A program made the translations under genes and the position numbers. A stretch of 64,000 bases of DNA from Hyalella azteca (taxonomy: Eukaryota > Arthropoda > Malacostraca > Amphipoda > Hyalellidae): contig NW_025937404.1 of the NCBI RefSeq assembly GCF_000764305.2, positions 367,219 to 431,218 of the forward strand. The letters run 5' to 3'. Shown piece after piece: positions 22,701 through 34,500 of this stretch (the first letter of the stretch is position 1; every line of letters begins with the position of its first letter). Below the pieces are notes generated by a model. That model did no database searches, had not been told where the DNA came from, and was given only the letters and a program-made list of their open reading frames with translations.

Positions 22701-25584
22701 ACAACCACATTCCCGGGCAAAAATTCCAATTCATTGTCACTAAGAGAATATAAGCAAGTCCAGCGCCCGACCCGAAACCACAAACGATTGTTGCCGTCGC
22801 CTTTAGTGAAAAAATGAACAGATTAAGCCACATTTTATTCACTTCGGAAATAAATTCAGTCATACAACGAAAGTGAGTCATGATGATGGTGTCCACTACG
22901 AAAACGGCTTCGATTTAGGAGTAGATGTTGAATCATGATGGAGTAGATGCTGAATTTGCAATGATTCAAAGTTAAAGAAATTTTCGTATACGAAACAAAC
23001 AAATGTTCAAATAACTTACCTATTAAGTGGAAGTCATGAGTTCCTCAATCTTTTTTGGAAGGTAATCTAAATAATCCTATTGGATTAGAGCCTATAGCGT
23101 TTCTTTATTTGTTTATGTAGTGGGCATATTTTGGACAAAAAAAATCAGTCAGATTTCTCATTTTTTAACTATTGAACTGAACTTCGAACTAGCGTCCAAG
23201 TTTAAATTATAATATCAACTATATATTACGCACATCCATGATTACTATAAAATTCTTGTCCTCGCAGTCGCTGATGGCTGCGGGGGCCGATTCTCAGCTG
23301 GTGTTCCCGCACACGACCTGCACGCCAGGATGGCCGCTGCAGCACAGCGTAGTATACCGCCACCTAGCCTGCTTCCTCGCGCTGCTCAAGGGCGGCGCTA
23401 AACCGACCTTGACAGGCGTCTGGGGCGACCGTGAGACTATCGACGCTAGCGTCCTCAAGAGGCTGTCCATCATACGGACAGCACTACGCCATGCCAGGTT
23501 GGCTGTAGGGGTTGCATCGTACCAGGTACGATGGAGGGGCAGCGTTGTGCTTGTTTGCTCGAGGGTCTTCCTTCCAACCCTCTAGGTGGGCTGGAGAGTG
23601 GACGATAAAACGTCAGGCCAAGTGGGTAGGAAGTGAAGCGCCATGGTATGCGAAGGTATGCGCTATGCCAGATGGGCTAAAGGGAAGGCGTTATGCTTCG
23701 TGAGCTGGAAGAAAGGCATAAATTGAGGTTGATGACGTGACAATCCTATTAGTCCACCAGTACACACCTGTAATCGCAGATGTAATTACACCAGTAATCA
23801 CACCTGTAATTACACCAGTAATCCCACCGTAATTACACCTTTAAACACGCCAGTAATCGCCTAACCTTCTTCAGCGACATGCCCGAGTTCGTGTGGGTGT
23901 ACCGGGAGTTCGGAGGGACCTTGGACCGCACAGAGGACCTGCCTGAGGACCTCCAAAGATCGTTATCCCCAGCGAGGCTCGCACTTCAGGAGGCTCAAGG
24001 TTGGAAGGCCGTAAATCTTCCAAAAATGTGTATTTTTTCAAAAAATGTGTTTTTTTCAACAAAAATTAGTAGGTGTATTTTACTTGTATAAAAGTTAGAT
24101 ATTTTGCTGGATTTATTTTATTCCTCAGGTCAACTGGGACATGATGCTGAAGAATGGTAGTGTGGCCATTAATCTTCAATAACGAATTGTTCCCGTTTCT
24201 TTTCCTTATATGCATTGCATGAATTGTAACAGGATATTGAAAGTCGGCCTGCTGTATATATTTTTTAAACTGTCCATACATCCTATTTTTATGGTGCATT
24301 TGTATTTCTTATTAACTGTCGAATATATTATTATCTTTCAAAAATTTCGTATTTAACCTGTGTTTACTAAATGTCAGTTTAGACAAGGGGTTGCAGATCG
24401 ATTTGTGCTAGATTTTTTCAAACTTTTAAAAGAACATTTAGTGTATATATTTATATATTTTATTTAATGCATCTCATCGTGTTGAACTTAAGCCATCTAT
24501 TCTTAAATGAAAAAGACATTGATTTATGAATCTGTGCTCTCTTAAGAGTTTCCCGTAGAAGGATGACCTACCGATGAGTTTAATTGTTATTCCATGGTAG
24601 TTTATGAGCGATTATTGTCGTTTCAAGAACGCGTTCAAGAACAGACTAGATAAAGCTATGGAAAAATATATGTTCAGATTTGAAATGCCTAGCTCCTTAT
24701 CGAACCCGGTGGAAGTCTAGTAGCTTCTTCAAACTATCGCCAGTCATGAAAATATCCGGTCAAATGACACGAGTTTAGATCTATGAACAAGGCACGAAAA
24801 GGAAAAGAATCGGCGACAGGCCACATCAGGCCTACATTTCAGCGCCGACATCATTATGTTATGTTATGTTATGTTTCGTCTCGCAGCATCAACTCTCCTG
24901 TTGACATTATAGTGCAGCTTGTGTATGTCTGTTTTAGGGGCGTTTATCGTAATTTTAAGGGCGTTTTTCGTATTTTTATGAGCGTTTATCGTATTTTGTA
25001 AGCGTTCATCGTAGTTTTATGAGCATTTATCTTAGTTTTATGTGCGTTTATCGTTGTTTTATGAGCGTTTATCTTTGTTTTATGAGCGTTTATCTTAGTT
25101 TTATGAGCGCTTATCGTTTTATGAGCGTTTTTCGTAGTTTTATGAACGTTTATCTTACTTTTATGAACGTTTATCTAAGTTTTATGAACATTTATCGTGG
25201 TTTTATGAGCGGTTATCTTAGTTTTATGAACATTTATCGTGGTTTTACAAATGTTTATCTTAGTTTTATGAACATTTATCGTGGTTTTACGAGTGTTTAT
25301 CTTAGTTTTATGAGCGTTTATCGTATTTTTATGAGCGTTTATCGTAGTTTTATGAGCGTTTATCTTAGTTTTATGAGCGTTTATCGTCGTTTCGTCTTGC
25401 AGAATCACCTCTCCGTCTGACATCATTGTGCCGTCTGAGTCTGACCCGATGTTTTGGCGCCGCCCTCCTCCCAGAGGTGGCCGCACAGGCCGGACTGCCA
25501 GCAAACCTGCGGGCCTTTTTGGCCTTCCAGGACCTAGACGTGGTCGTGGCAAGGGCCGCCAGCGCATCATTTCTCTTGAACTAG
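19781..25584 (+). CDS. ASB1: Ankyrin repeat and SOCS box protein 1 (ASB1) orthologue with long Cys-rich N-terminus
   Basis: Six exons: 19781-21026, 21494-21615, 22509-22607, 23268-23497, 23875-23999, 25403-25584 (667 aa). All junctions are GT/AG and phases (1, 0, 0, 2, 1) agree. ASB proteins are substrate receptors of Elongin B/C-Cullin5 ubiquitin ligases. Ankyrin repeats run from about residue 367: DTRLHEAARAG, then LLEAGADVDAVDVKGQTPLF and LLLEAGADPDGSRCNSCTPL, the last two close to ASB1. The C-terminal SOCS box reads LTSLCRLSLTRCFGAALLPE, then GLPANLRAFL. Vertebrate ASB1 is about half this length; the extra ~360 residues are one exon, acidic, with a Cys-dense block (about residues 160-290) and a poly-Pro run (about 327-335). 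ATG 19781 is the first in frame after a TAA; ATG 19796 has a better context and could be used. Intron 5 holds a minisatellite up to the acceptor. Confidence 0.9.
21742..22136 (+). pseudogene. LINE reverse-transcriptase fragment in ASB1 intron 2
   Basis: The open stretch around 21975-22090 reads LQDDLDSLVNWADTWQLRFN followed by ADKCKVLHLG, the familiar segment after the catalytic centre in CR1/jockey-type reverse transcriptases. No catalytic box is present upstream. It runs directly into the repeat at 22137, which may be the 3' tail of the same LINE. Confidence 0.75.
22137..22315 (+). repeat. Short interspersed repeat with (TATGT)n tail, copy 1
   Basis: About 180 bp, starting CCTTATCGAACCCGGTGG and ending in TATGTTATGTTATGTTAT. 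Nearly identical to 24695-24875. The 3' part AAGAATCGGCGACAGGCC is shared with the tRNA-derived SINE at 29466-29755 (AAGAATCGGTGACAGGCC). It could be a SINE or the 3' tail of the LINE fragment just upstream. Confidence 0.75.
23750..23860 (+). repeat. Short tandem repeat in ASB1 intron 4
   Basis: ACACCTGTAAT(T/C).CACCAGTAAT-type units of about 15 bp run from 23757 to just before the exon 5 acceptor at 23874. Like intron 5, this places simple tandem repeats close to a splice acceptor. Confidence 0.7.
24695..24875 (+). repeat. Short interspersed repeat with (TATGT)n tail, copy 2
   Basis: Second copy of the element at 22137-22315, same orientation, in ASB1 intron 5. Its (ATGTT)n tail abuts the duplicated acceptor at 24874-24886 without a gap. 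Confidence 0.8.
24874..24922 (+). pseudogene. Decayed duplicate of the ASB1 SOCS-exon start
   Basis: TTTCGTCTCGCAG followed by CATCAACTCTCC and TGACATTATAGTGC matches the true last-exon acceptor and first ~34 bases at 25390-25436 with scattered substitutions. If spliced in the gene's phase it meets a TAG after eight codons. It is a non-functional copy on the other side of the minisatellite. Confidence 0.8.
24936..25390 (+). repeat. 21-bp minisatellite, about 22 copies, reaching the splice acceptor
   Basis: The unit is close to GTTTTATGAGCGTTTATCGTA (21 bp; variants have CTTA for CGTA, GAACAT for GAGCGT). It fills intron 5 of ASB1 and its last unit grades into the acceptor TTTCGTCTTGCAG at 25390-25402. 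So the branch-point and polypyrimidine region are made of, or derived from, the repeat. The array happens to stay open in several frames because the period is divisible by three; that is not evidence of coding. Confidence 0.93.
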
Positions 25585-25728
25585 AATGAATACGAGCTAG
25601 TTGATTATTGACAAAGAGAACATATGTCTGAGTAAAAAAATGTTTTAGTGTACACAAGAAAACCCAGAAAAACCTCTTAAATAGCTTATGAGTGTTGAGG
25701 AAATTTTCCTGAATTAATAAGTGGCATT

Positions 25729-25734
25729 AATAAA
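25729..25734 (+). promoter_or_regulatory. Candidate polyadenylation signal for ASB1
   Basis: AATAAA 145 bases after the ASB1 stop; a second AATAAA is at 25840-25845. Confidence 0.4.
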
Positions 25735-25849
25735 TATTATACAAGTTTATATTATACAAGGCTACAATTAAGTTGTATATGAGTGTTGTATTTACGAAGA
25801 GTTATGTATGTAATTTAAGCGGATTTCTGCACCTCGCGTAATAAAACGC

Positions 25850-28550
25850 GTTGGATATTGTTAAATCAATACTTTGTTATGTTATCTACTTAATTCTTCT
25901 AAGTTTGATGTTAACATTGTACGATGTGTGTTGAATTCAGTTGGAAATCCAGTGTTCCGTCGACGTTTCATGGGCAAGGAGGGAGAGGGTAAGCGTTGAT
26001 GGTGTAGTTTTTAATTAACCGGGCATGATTCCGTGGGCATTACCTATTAGAAATAATCGCTACCGATAATTTTTTTAACCACAACCGTATATAGAAAATG
26101 CGAATGGTAAGATGTGGATGGTATCATCAATACTACCTGTAATACATTAGTAATGCTGCTTGTACTGTCGTTCTGAAGTTGACAGTTGGACCGTGTACTT
26201 GCTTGTATACTGTCGTGCTGAAGTTGACAGTCTTACCGTGTTGTTGGTAGTCGTACTGTGCTCTTGAGTATTCAAGAAGACTTATACGAACGTGTAAACA
26301 TTCTGTAATAGCGTATACTAAGGCAATGTCCATCGATTATTTTATTTGTGGCTGAATACTTTTTATACATCTAGCTCGAGTCGAATATGCTCGTTCTGTT
26401 GACATTTGATGGTTTCAACACAGGGTGACGGCCTGGCTGTTCCTCAGTTGACAAAGGACCTACTCGCTACTCCTTCAAATGTTGTGATCGCAAACTCGCA
26501 TCAGCAGACCGAAATCTCTCTTTGTTTTGTGACCTTAAGATATAAGAGAATAAACTAAAAGATATAAAAAATATATATTTATTCGTGTTTTTTGTTCTGT
26601 ATGTTGGGCGTATCTTTTATTTGTTTATACGAATACACTTAATATTATTATACGAATACGTAAATTATTATTTATCTTGAATTTTATTTTATTTAGAATT
26701 GACTTTCAAATCGTTAATCCTTTAATAAACACAATGATGTATACTTAGGTTATGATACTTACTAATAAAATAATTTTGATTGCGTCATAATTAAATTTCA
26801 GTGTTAAAAACTCTCATTTTCTGCCAAAAGCATTAACATGCAGACGACGCAATCCGCACTCGGGGTTGACAGATTTTGGCAAGAAAAAACGGCGAAACAA
26901 GTTTCATAAAGGCTTACACAGTTGCTAATCCAATATTATATGTAAATTTGAAATTTTCGGTATAACGATTCAATTTTTTAGATATTGTAAACTTTGAAAT
27001 TATATTTGGGTCTAGGGCTTACAGATATACTCGCCGGCCAATTCGACTGAGAAAATGCCAAACTCTACGAATTTGACCGGCAAAGGGCCTATCTGGCAGC
27101 GGCCAGGATCTTACTTGCTGGCAAAGATACGAATCATGAATTTTGTGAATAATTAGTCAGCATATGTAAATCAACGAATGCAGGCGACATTATTCGAGTC
27201 CATGACTATGAATATATTCGAGCTGAGAATTACCGTGACGCACAAGCCAATCAGCTTCGTCGTCATCTACATCGTCCTCTGTGGACAATGCAATAGTGCT
27301 GATGAGGATCACAGACGACTTAGACTGCGAGAGGCTACAGGATGACTTGTCGACAATCTTCAATTAGGCCTTATTGAACAACATGCAATTCATCGGCACC
27401 AAGTTTCGAAGTAATGAGATACAGAGCTGGCAAAGACCAGAATGTTACATCACATCTTGAAACGCATCAGAGGAAACTACCTTCAGCAAGTGACAAGCAA
27501 CAGCATCTTGCATCAGCTGGCCCAAACTCGACAGCTAAACGGAACACGTTCAACGTCATCTCCGGGACCAGAGGGCCGGGTGACCTGCCGACAACTTGGA
27601 GACGGAGGACGACCAAGACGGCGCATCAACTTAACCGTGGACTAGGAAATTAGTATTCAGACATCTTGTGAGTCAATGATAATAATAATTCCGGTGCCAG
27701 CAAACGGAATTACTAAATTCATGAATACTAATATCTGACGTGAATGATGAAATTGAATTCATGGGACAAGATATCTACGAATTTCATGAGATATTCGCAG
27801 GATTTCTAGTGCGTTCTAGGATGACTGCGGATCGTAACTTCTTTGCTTGGGATCTGCAATGTCAATTGGCAATTCGCATGCACGACAATCGCAATGAAGA
27901 GTATCCTGAAATATAAAGATAGATTGAAATAAATTCCTTTATTGAATAAACATACATAATTATTGTATAGATTTTTTCTAGGTGGCACAAACATGTTTAA
28001 AGATCTCGCAAGAATTTCAAACACAGATCAAAAGAAGATCAGCACATCCACATTGCTGATTATAATTGCAGGTTCATACAGGAAAAGATATTTTGGCGAC
28101 TGATGGGAACTGATGAACTAATTGATTTTACTATCTCATGAACATTAAAAAAACCTAAAATAGATCAGGTTTATTTCATCGTAATATTTACTACAACATT
28201 AGTTAATGCAGCATGCTTTAATCCATTATCAATAGTAAATCTAACTCATCGTCCTGATATCTACCATCAATCGCACATATATAGGTGGTCAATTTTCAGA
28301 AACTGCACTCACCTCGCGTGCGTCGCTGAAAACGATTTTTAGGTATCTATTGCCATATAATAACTAAAAGACATTTTCAATCGGACAAGAAAGTTGTGAC
28401 TCGATATCTTTTACAAAATAGATTGGTTCTTTTGAAGGCCGGCGACATAAGTGATGTGGCGTGATTAGGGGCAGTGATGGTAGACGTAACCTGATAGCGT
28501 AAAATTGATGCTGAAAGTCCGATCTCTTTATATTCATTGTCAGATCAAGG
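25850..28550. other. Between ASB1 and the FReD gene; repeat fragment only
   Basis: Mostly AT-rich and unassigned. 26150-26245 has two copies of ACTGTCGTNCTGAAGTTGACAG. 27540-27660 (GGAGACGGAGGACGACC... GGCGCATCAAC... ACCGTGGACTA) is similar to the interior of the MITE at 5270-5335. It is part of a degenerate element from about 27040 with open pieces I cannot assign. A TTTATT at 28170-28175 could be the minus-strand poly-A signal for the FReD gene. Confidence 0.4.
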
Positions 28551-28556
28551 GTAGTA

Positions 28557-31500
28557 TTAGACGTAGAGCCAGTGCCTGGAAGGAGATCTGAGAAGGATCT
28601 TAACCCTGACGATAGGAGCAGCTGATCGCCAAGTCTGCCAGGAGCATCCAGGGCCTCGGTTGCTGGGCGCGAAGAATCCCGTCAGGAAGTTGGCCGTGCT
28701 GGAGGGTCCGCAGCTGTCGTACCACCATCCACCTCTCAGTCTGTAATACAATACGCGGCCGAAAACACGCATAACAAAATAATTTGTGAGAGCATTAAAA
28801 TGTAATTAAGAGGGCTAAATATATCCAATGGAACATTTATAGAAACAAAATCATTGCCACATGTGAAAATTCATTAAAAGACATCATTGTAAATCGTAGT
28901 AGATTGAATCATGCTGGCTAGCTAGGGTCTAACATTAGGTGCCACAAGTTTCCTGCGACCTGCGGCCGTCGATTAGCTGTTATGAGTGTCATCATATAAA
29001 TGTTAGAACCTTGAGAGGAAAAGTAACGATAAGTTATAAATCAGGCAAAGATCACTTTATTTAGTTCTAAAATGAATATCTTGCGCAAGCAGATGAAATG
29101 TTCATGGTGAAGTCACACTATGTCACGATACCGGGAGGTTAATTTGGGGCTGTGGTTAGTGTATTGTATTGTGTATTTGGTTAGTGTATGCGTGTTTGCC
29201 ATTATAAGTACATTAGTATCATGATATAGACCCAAGTTACATTATTAGATTATTCAACGTATTTCTTGTTGATTATTAGATTATTCAACGTTGATAACGG
29301 CAAGACGTACAAGCGGGCGCAGTTGATGTCCGGCTGTCCATCGTTGTCGCGGTCGCCGGTTGTGAACTTTCGACCGTTGAGGCCGTAGAGCGCGTCGCCC
29401 GCTGCCCCGCCAAGCAGCCTGTGGTCGTAACGGTATTAATTTCAATACTATAACTTCAATACTGTGCCCAGGGTGGCCCAGTGGTTGGCCCAGGGTGGCA
29501 CAGTGGTTAAAGTTCAGAGTACCAAGATTGACGCACTAGAGAGGTGCGGGTTCGATCCCAGCTCTGGGCGTCGGTTTCTGGTCAGAATCGGCAAGGAGGC
29601 CGGGCGGTTAAGAACAGCAGAATTGTAGCAGTGCGTTGCGAGTTCGAGACCTCAAAATGCTGTGAATATTCTGCGATGTTAAGAATCGGTGACAGGCCTA
29701 CGGCCTAATAAACGCTGAAACCGCTATTATTATATTATTATTATTAATTAGGGACGGTTACTGCATAGTAATGTGATGCAGAGATAACACACTATACATA
29801 TATATTTAGGGCTTCTTCATGTAGTATGTTTTATTTAATTCGGGGCAACAACACAAATTTCAGGTCCTCAAATGAAGGAGGACAATTCACTAATCATTTC
29901 GTGTCCGAATTTCAGTGTTTTTGACAAGTGCGGAAAGGGAGTGACACACACAGACCAAATAGACAGAGCCCAAATAATTTGCGCAACGTGACAGGCGTGA
30001 AGTAATAGTGGACTAGCGTTGCAAGAAGCACGAATCTCTTGTCTGACATTGGGCTAATTCAGCATTACATTTTTCTATGCGATCATAATGGTTATCACGT
30101 GCATAATCAAATGCCTATTTTGCCTTATGCTTGTTACATATCATTAAAATGGCTCTAAACAAAGAAGGAAGTCTTCGAGGCGTGTTAAATTCATGTTCGT
30201 GTCTATAAGATTGATGAAAAAACATAAAATAACTTCCATATTTTACCTGTATTATATTACAATATACACGGATGATAGATTAGGAATCGGATTAAGAAGA
30301 TAAAATATATACACGTGAAAACATTATAACTTGGAAAATTTAGCACGTACTTTTCCACATGAAATTGGTAGTCGACCTCAGGTCCATCGAGCCACACTCC
30401 GGAGTAGTGGGAGATGGCCACAGTGCCTTCAGCGTCGGTGAGTTCGATGAGAAGTTCCGTGGGCTTGATGGCCGAGTTTGTCATTAAATACAGGCATTCG
30501 AGCCCCAGCCAATAACCATCAGCCAAGTTACCGAATCCATTCACGTATTGTTGCCAGGGTACATTAAAAGTTTGTTTCTCCGTAGCTCTATCTCGCCTGA
30601 GCACCATAAACCAAAATTTCCCGTAAGCCAAGTCGCCAAAACGACCGCAGGCTTTCCCACGTACTTGCAGATTGTAAGGAGGTACTGAAGGTCCAAGTCC
30701 GTCTGATGTTGAGAACTTCCAGCTGTTGTAGTACTTGCTAACAGATATTTGTGCTTCGTAAGCTAACCTTGAGAGCTGTGCGTATTCTTGTAACGATACA
30801 GTTTGAGCAAACGGCTTTACCCAAGCTCTTAAATTATCTAGTTGAGTGTTAGTCTCGGGAGCACGGGTAGTGGATTCTGTTAGTTTTGGTTGAGGAATTC
30901 GGTTGATCACAGAAACTGCTTCTAGCGTTGACGAGAAGACAGTTTCCTCACTGAAGACAGACACAGCTGCCACGTAGAGTTTCATGTTCTCCGAGGGCTT
31001 GTGTCGGATGGACATCTTGGTGCGTACCACCGGCGCACTCGAGTTCCAGGTGTGCCAGAGAAGCTTGGTAGAAGACTGAAGTTTGTCCAGTAATCGGTCG
31101 GCATTGAGGTTGTTCCCTGGACTGTCCGCCTTACCATTACCAAACCACCAGCCTCCTCCCGAGCTGAGCATCAGCAAGGTGGTTTGAAAGATTTTTTTGG
31201 CAGTTTCAATTCAGAGAATGATTGAGAGGAAACATAATTGAGATTGTGAGAGAATTGTACGTTCGTACGAGCAGGAGAGAATATTGTATTTAAATATGAT
31301 TCATCATCTTGGATTGATTTAGAAAGAAAATGACGATGCATGAAATTATTTGCATTCTAAAATCGGAATGAATGTGTTATCAATGAATAGCTTCAATTCC
31401 AGTAAACTGAGACAAAGGCGCAAATCAAAATTTGATCTGAGTGACTTACGTGGAAATTCAAATTAATTTAATTTCTTTATTCTCAGTGAATCTGGAGCCA

Positions 31501-34500
31501 AAGCTTGTCATTCTAATCATATGCAATAAAGGTTTGAAGAAGATCATCTATAATACAACATAAACGACAAATGAGTTTACGTTAGAAGAATGTCTTTTGC
31601 GGAATCTTGCTCCCAAAATATTCATTCTACCACATAGCATTTAGAATGAGCTCTAATATTAAATTATTTTAGGGCTGTGATAATTTTAATAGCCACCATG
31701 ACAATACCGACATAGAGGCCAGGTTTCCGTCGCTGAAGGCGTCGTTGTCGAGATCGATGGTGCTGAACTTGGACGCTTCGGTTGAGGCGAGGGCGTTGCC
31801 CGCCGCACCACCCAGGAACCTGCATGTGGGTGTAACATAAAAAATATTTACGATAATTCGTAATTATGAAGCCGTAATTGCTGACGGCTTTTTAGTTGGA
31901 ACCCATCGATCACAGACGAGAAATCGGCCGCGACGTGTAATGAGGTTGTATTTGTACTTAAACGAGTTTTGAACTTTTTATATTAGCGAGTTTGACCTAG
32001 GCATTTTAAATGAGATGAAGATCTACGTAATTTCGGTTCAAATTAATTTAATTTATTGAGTGATCTTGCTGTAATTTGAGACTCCACATTACTTCTTAGG
32101 ATTAACTCAGGGAAACTGAAAAATCTTAAATAACACGTGTACCAATGTAACTTACTTCTAATAATAAATTGAGGAGCGAAAAGGTGAAACATCTATTTTA
32201 CGAGGACACTAAATCTTGTAGAAAAAGGCTTTTGCAACGGAAACGGAATCAATCGTTATAAAGTCGCCGAAATTTGAATTTTTTAGAGGATATTTGAAAA
32301 AATACGGTAAAAGAAGAAACGTTTATGAGGTGCATTCATCAAAAGAATTTACTCACTGTTTGACGCGAAATTGATACTGAGAAGTGGATGGGGCCAAAGA
32401 AAATCCCATGTAATGAGCAATAGCGACGACCCCCTCAGCATTGGTGAGTTCGATTAGCAGCTCAGTCGTGGGCAAGTCTCTGGTCAACACGTGGATGCAA
32501 TCCAGTCCCATCCAGTATCCAGTCGCCCATGATCCAAATCCATCGACATAATCTTTCCATGGACGTTTGAAGGATTTGCTGGTTGTTGCATCCCTCCTCT
32601 GGATCACGAACCAGTTTCCCCCGTAGTTAGAATCTCCATACAGTCCGCACACTCTGTCGTTACCCTTAATGTGGTATGGACAAACTTCGGGGTTTACAAC
32701 ATCTAGTTTGACTGTTCGCTCGTTGTAGAACATTACAACAGTTTTCCGCGCGGCTTCCATTTCTGCTTTCAGTGACACCGACATCGCCACATCTGACAAA
32801 TTCCGAATCGAGAATCGTAATTGTGAGTCAAGGTTACCAGTTTCTAAAAGATTCAAGGACGAATTGCTTTTCGCGGGCTGGAGTCCCGTTAGTCCCAACG
32901 AAACTCCAGCAATGGGAGTAACAGTTTGGTTCAAGGTTGAAGTATCATTAGATGGAGACGTGGTGGTGGGGGTGGTAGTGGTGGTGGTAGTTGGGGTGGT
33001 GATAGTGGGGGTGGTGGTGGTGGGGGTGGTGAGGTTGGTCGTGGTAATAGGGGCGGTAGTGGTAGTGGTGCTGGCAATTGTGGTGGCAGAGTTAGTGTTC
33101 TCTGTCGCTACGTTGCTCCCATTGTTTTTTCTGATCAGCATCCTCACACTCAAAATTTTCATTTTCGGTTCCATCGAGAACCAGCGAACACCTGATGGCT
33201 TTTCTTCAGTGGACCCAACAAAGCCGGTGAGGAAGTTTTGATTTCGGACCTCTAGGCAATTCTTGTACCACCAGCCGCCTCCAAACCTGTTGAAATGTTT
33301 CGGTAGTTCATGATAACGTAGCAGTTACGACGGTACATTCAAACATCATTTAACGTCTTCACAGGTTGAGGATTGAGTAAATTGTCCGCAAAACTAGCTG
33401 ATCTGATGGCCTAATTAAGATGGCCTAATGAATTTATAACGGCCTGATGTATGATTGATTTAGGTCTATTTAGGTCACAGCTTTATTCTCCAAAATCAAT
33501 AAGAGACTAGCGTAGAAGTACGTTAACTTGCCCTCTACTATATTAATTTTTATTGCGATTTCTTTTATCAAAGAACACGAATGACCATAGTTGAGAATAA
33601 TGGAAAAAGTGAAATTTAAGAACAAAGTAGTTTCCAAAGATTGCGATAACAGTTTCTCCTTCGCCAGTAAAGTTCACGCCTATTTACACTAAATTTTGTT
33701 CAGTTTAATGATTATTGACTCACAAGAGGGCGCAGTTTTTGTCTTGAAGGTCATCTTGGTCGCGGTCCGGGGTGGTGAATGCGACGCCCCGGCTACCGCT
33801 CAGTCCGTCCCCAGCTGCGCCCCCCAGGTAGCTGAGGGTAGAGTACTCATCAAAATATCTTCGAATTTACTTGTGAGTAAGAAATAATAACAATAATAAT
33901 TTCAAAATAATTCAAATCGTAATGATGCTGTTTATTTTGTACTGCTACTGAAAATAGATGTATTCTTAAAAATAGAGAAAACTATCTTACAAGATTCATT
34001 TAATTCCTCACCGGTATTGTGGTGATATACGAACAGTTGCATTGTAATTTCCATAGTACTCACTCGGCAAGGCTGAGCTGGTATTTCTGTAACTCATTGC
34101 CAACGGAGAAGCCGGAATAATGTGCCAGACGTACGAACCCTTGTTCGTCAGTCAGTTCGACGAGAAGTTCGTATATGTGCTCATTTGTGAGATTACTCAG
34201 ACACTCCAGACCCAACCAAAACCCGGAAGTTAAGTTACCAAAACCGCTCCTGTAGTCTTGCCATAGAAGGTTGAACGTAGTGCTGCTGTTAATCGGTCTC
34301 TCTAGGACCAAAATCCAATCGTCGCCATAAAAAGCGTCACAGACTTTTATGCACTTTTCATTCTCGGTGAAATTACTGTTTAGACATGCTGAAGAGAGTC
34401 CTGATTGCATTTCCCGCGTGAAAGCCGTATAGTAGTTTTCTATTTTGAGCTTTGGGCTAAGATTTATAGATGTTGACTGGGTCGACGAAAATATTTGACT

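Noticed and set aside
24936..25390. Regular short repeats as a possible CRISPR array
   Set aside because: Units are contiguous with no unique spacers, within an intron of a eukaryotic gene.
25175..25657. 160-aa minus-strand open reading with repeated NAHKTTI units
   Set aside because: It is the antisense of the 21-bp minisatellite plus the SOCS exon; the period of 21 keeps it open by arithmetic.
29488..29565. Functional tRNA gene suggested by a perfect B box
   Set aside because: No clean anticodon arm, and the sequence continues into a SINE body and simple-repeat tail.
32864..33241. Val/Gly-rich plus-strand open reading
   Set aside because: Antisense of the Thr/Pro-coding linker of the FReD gene.
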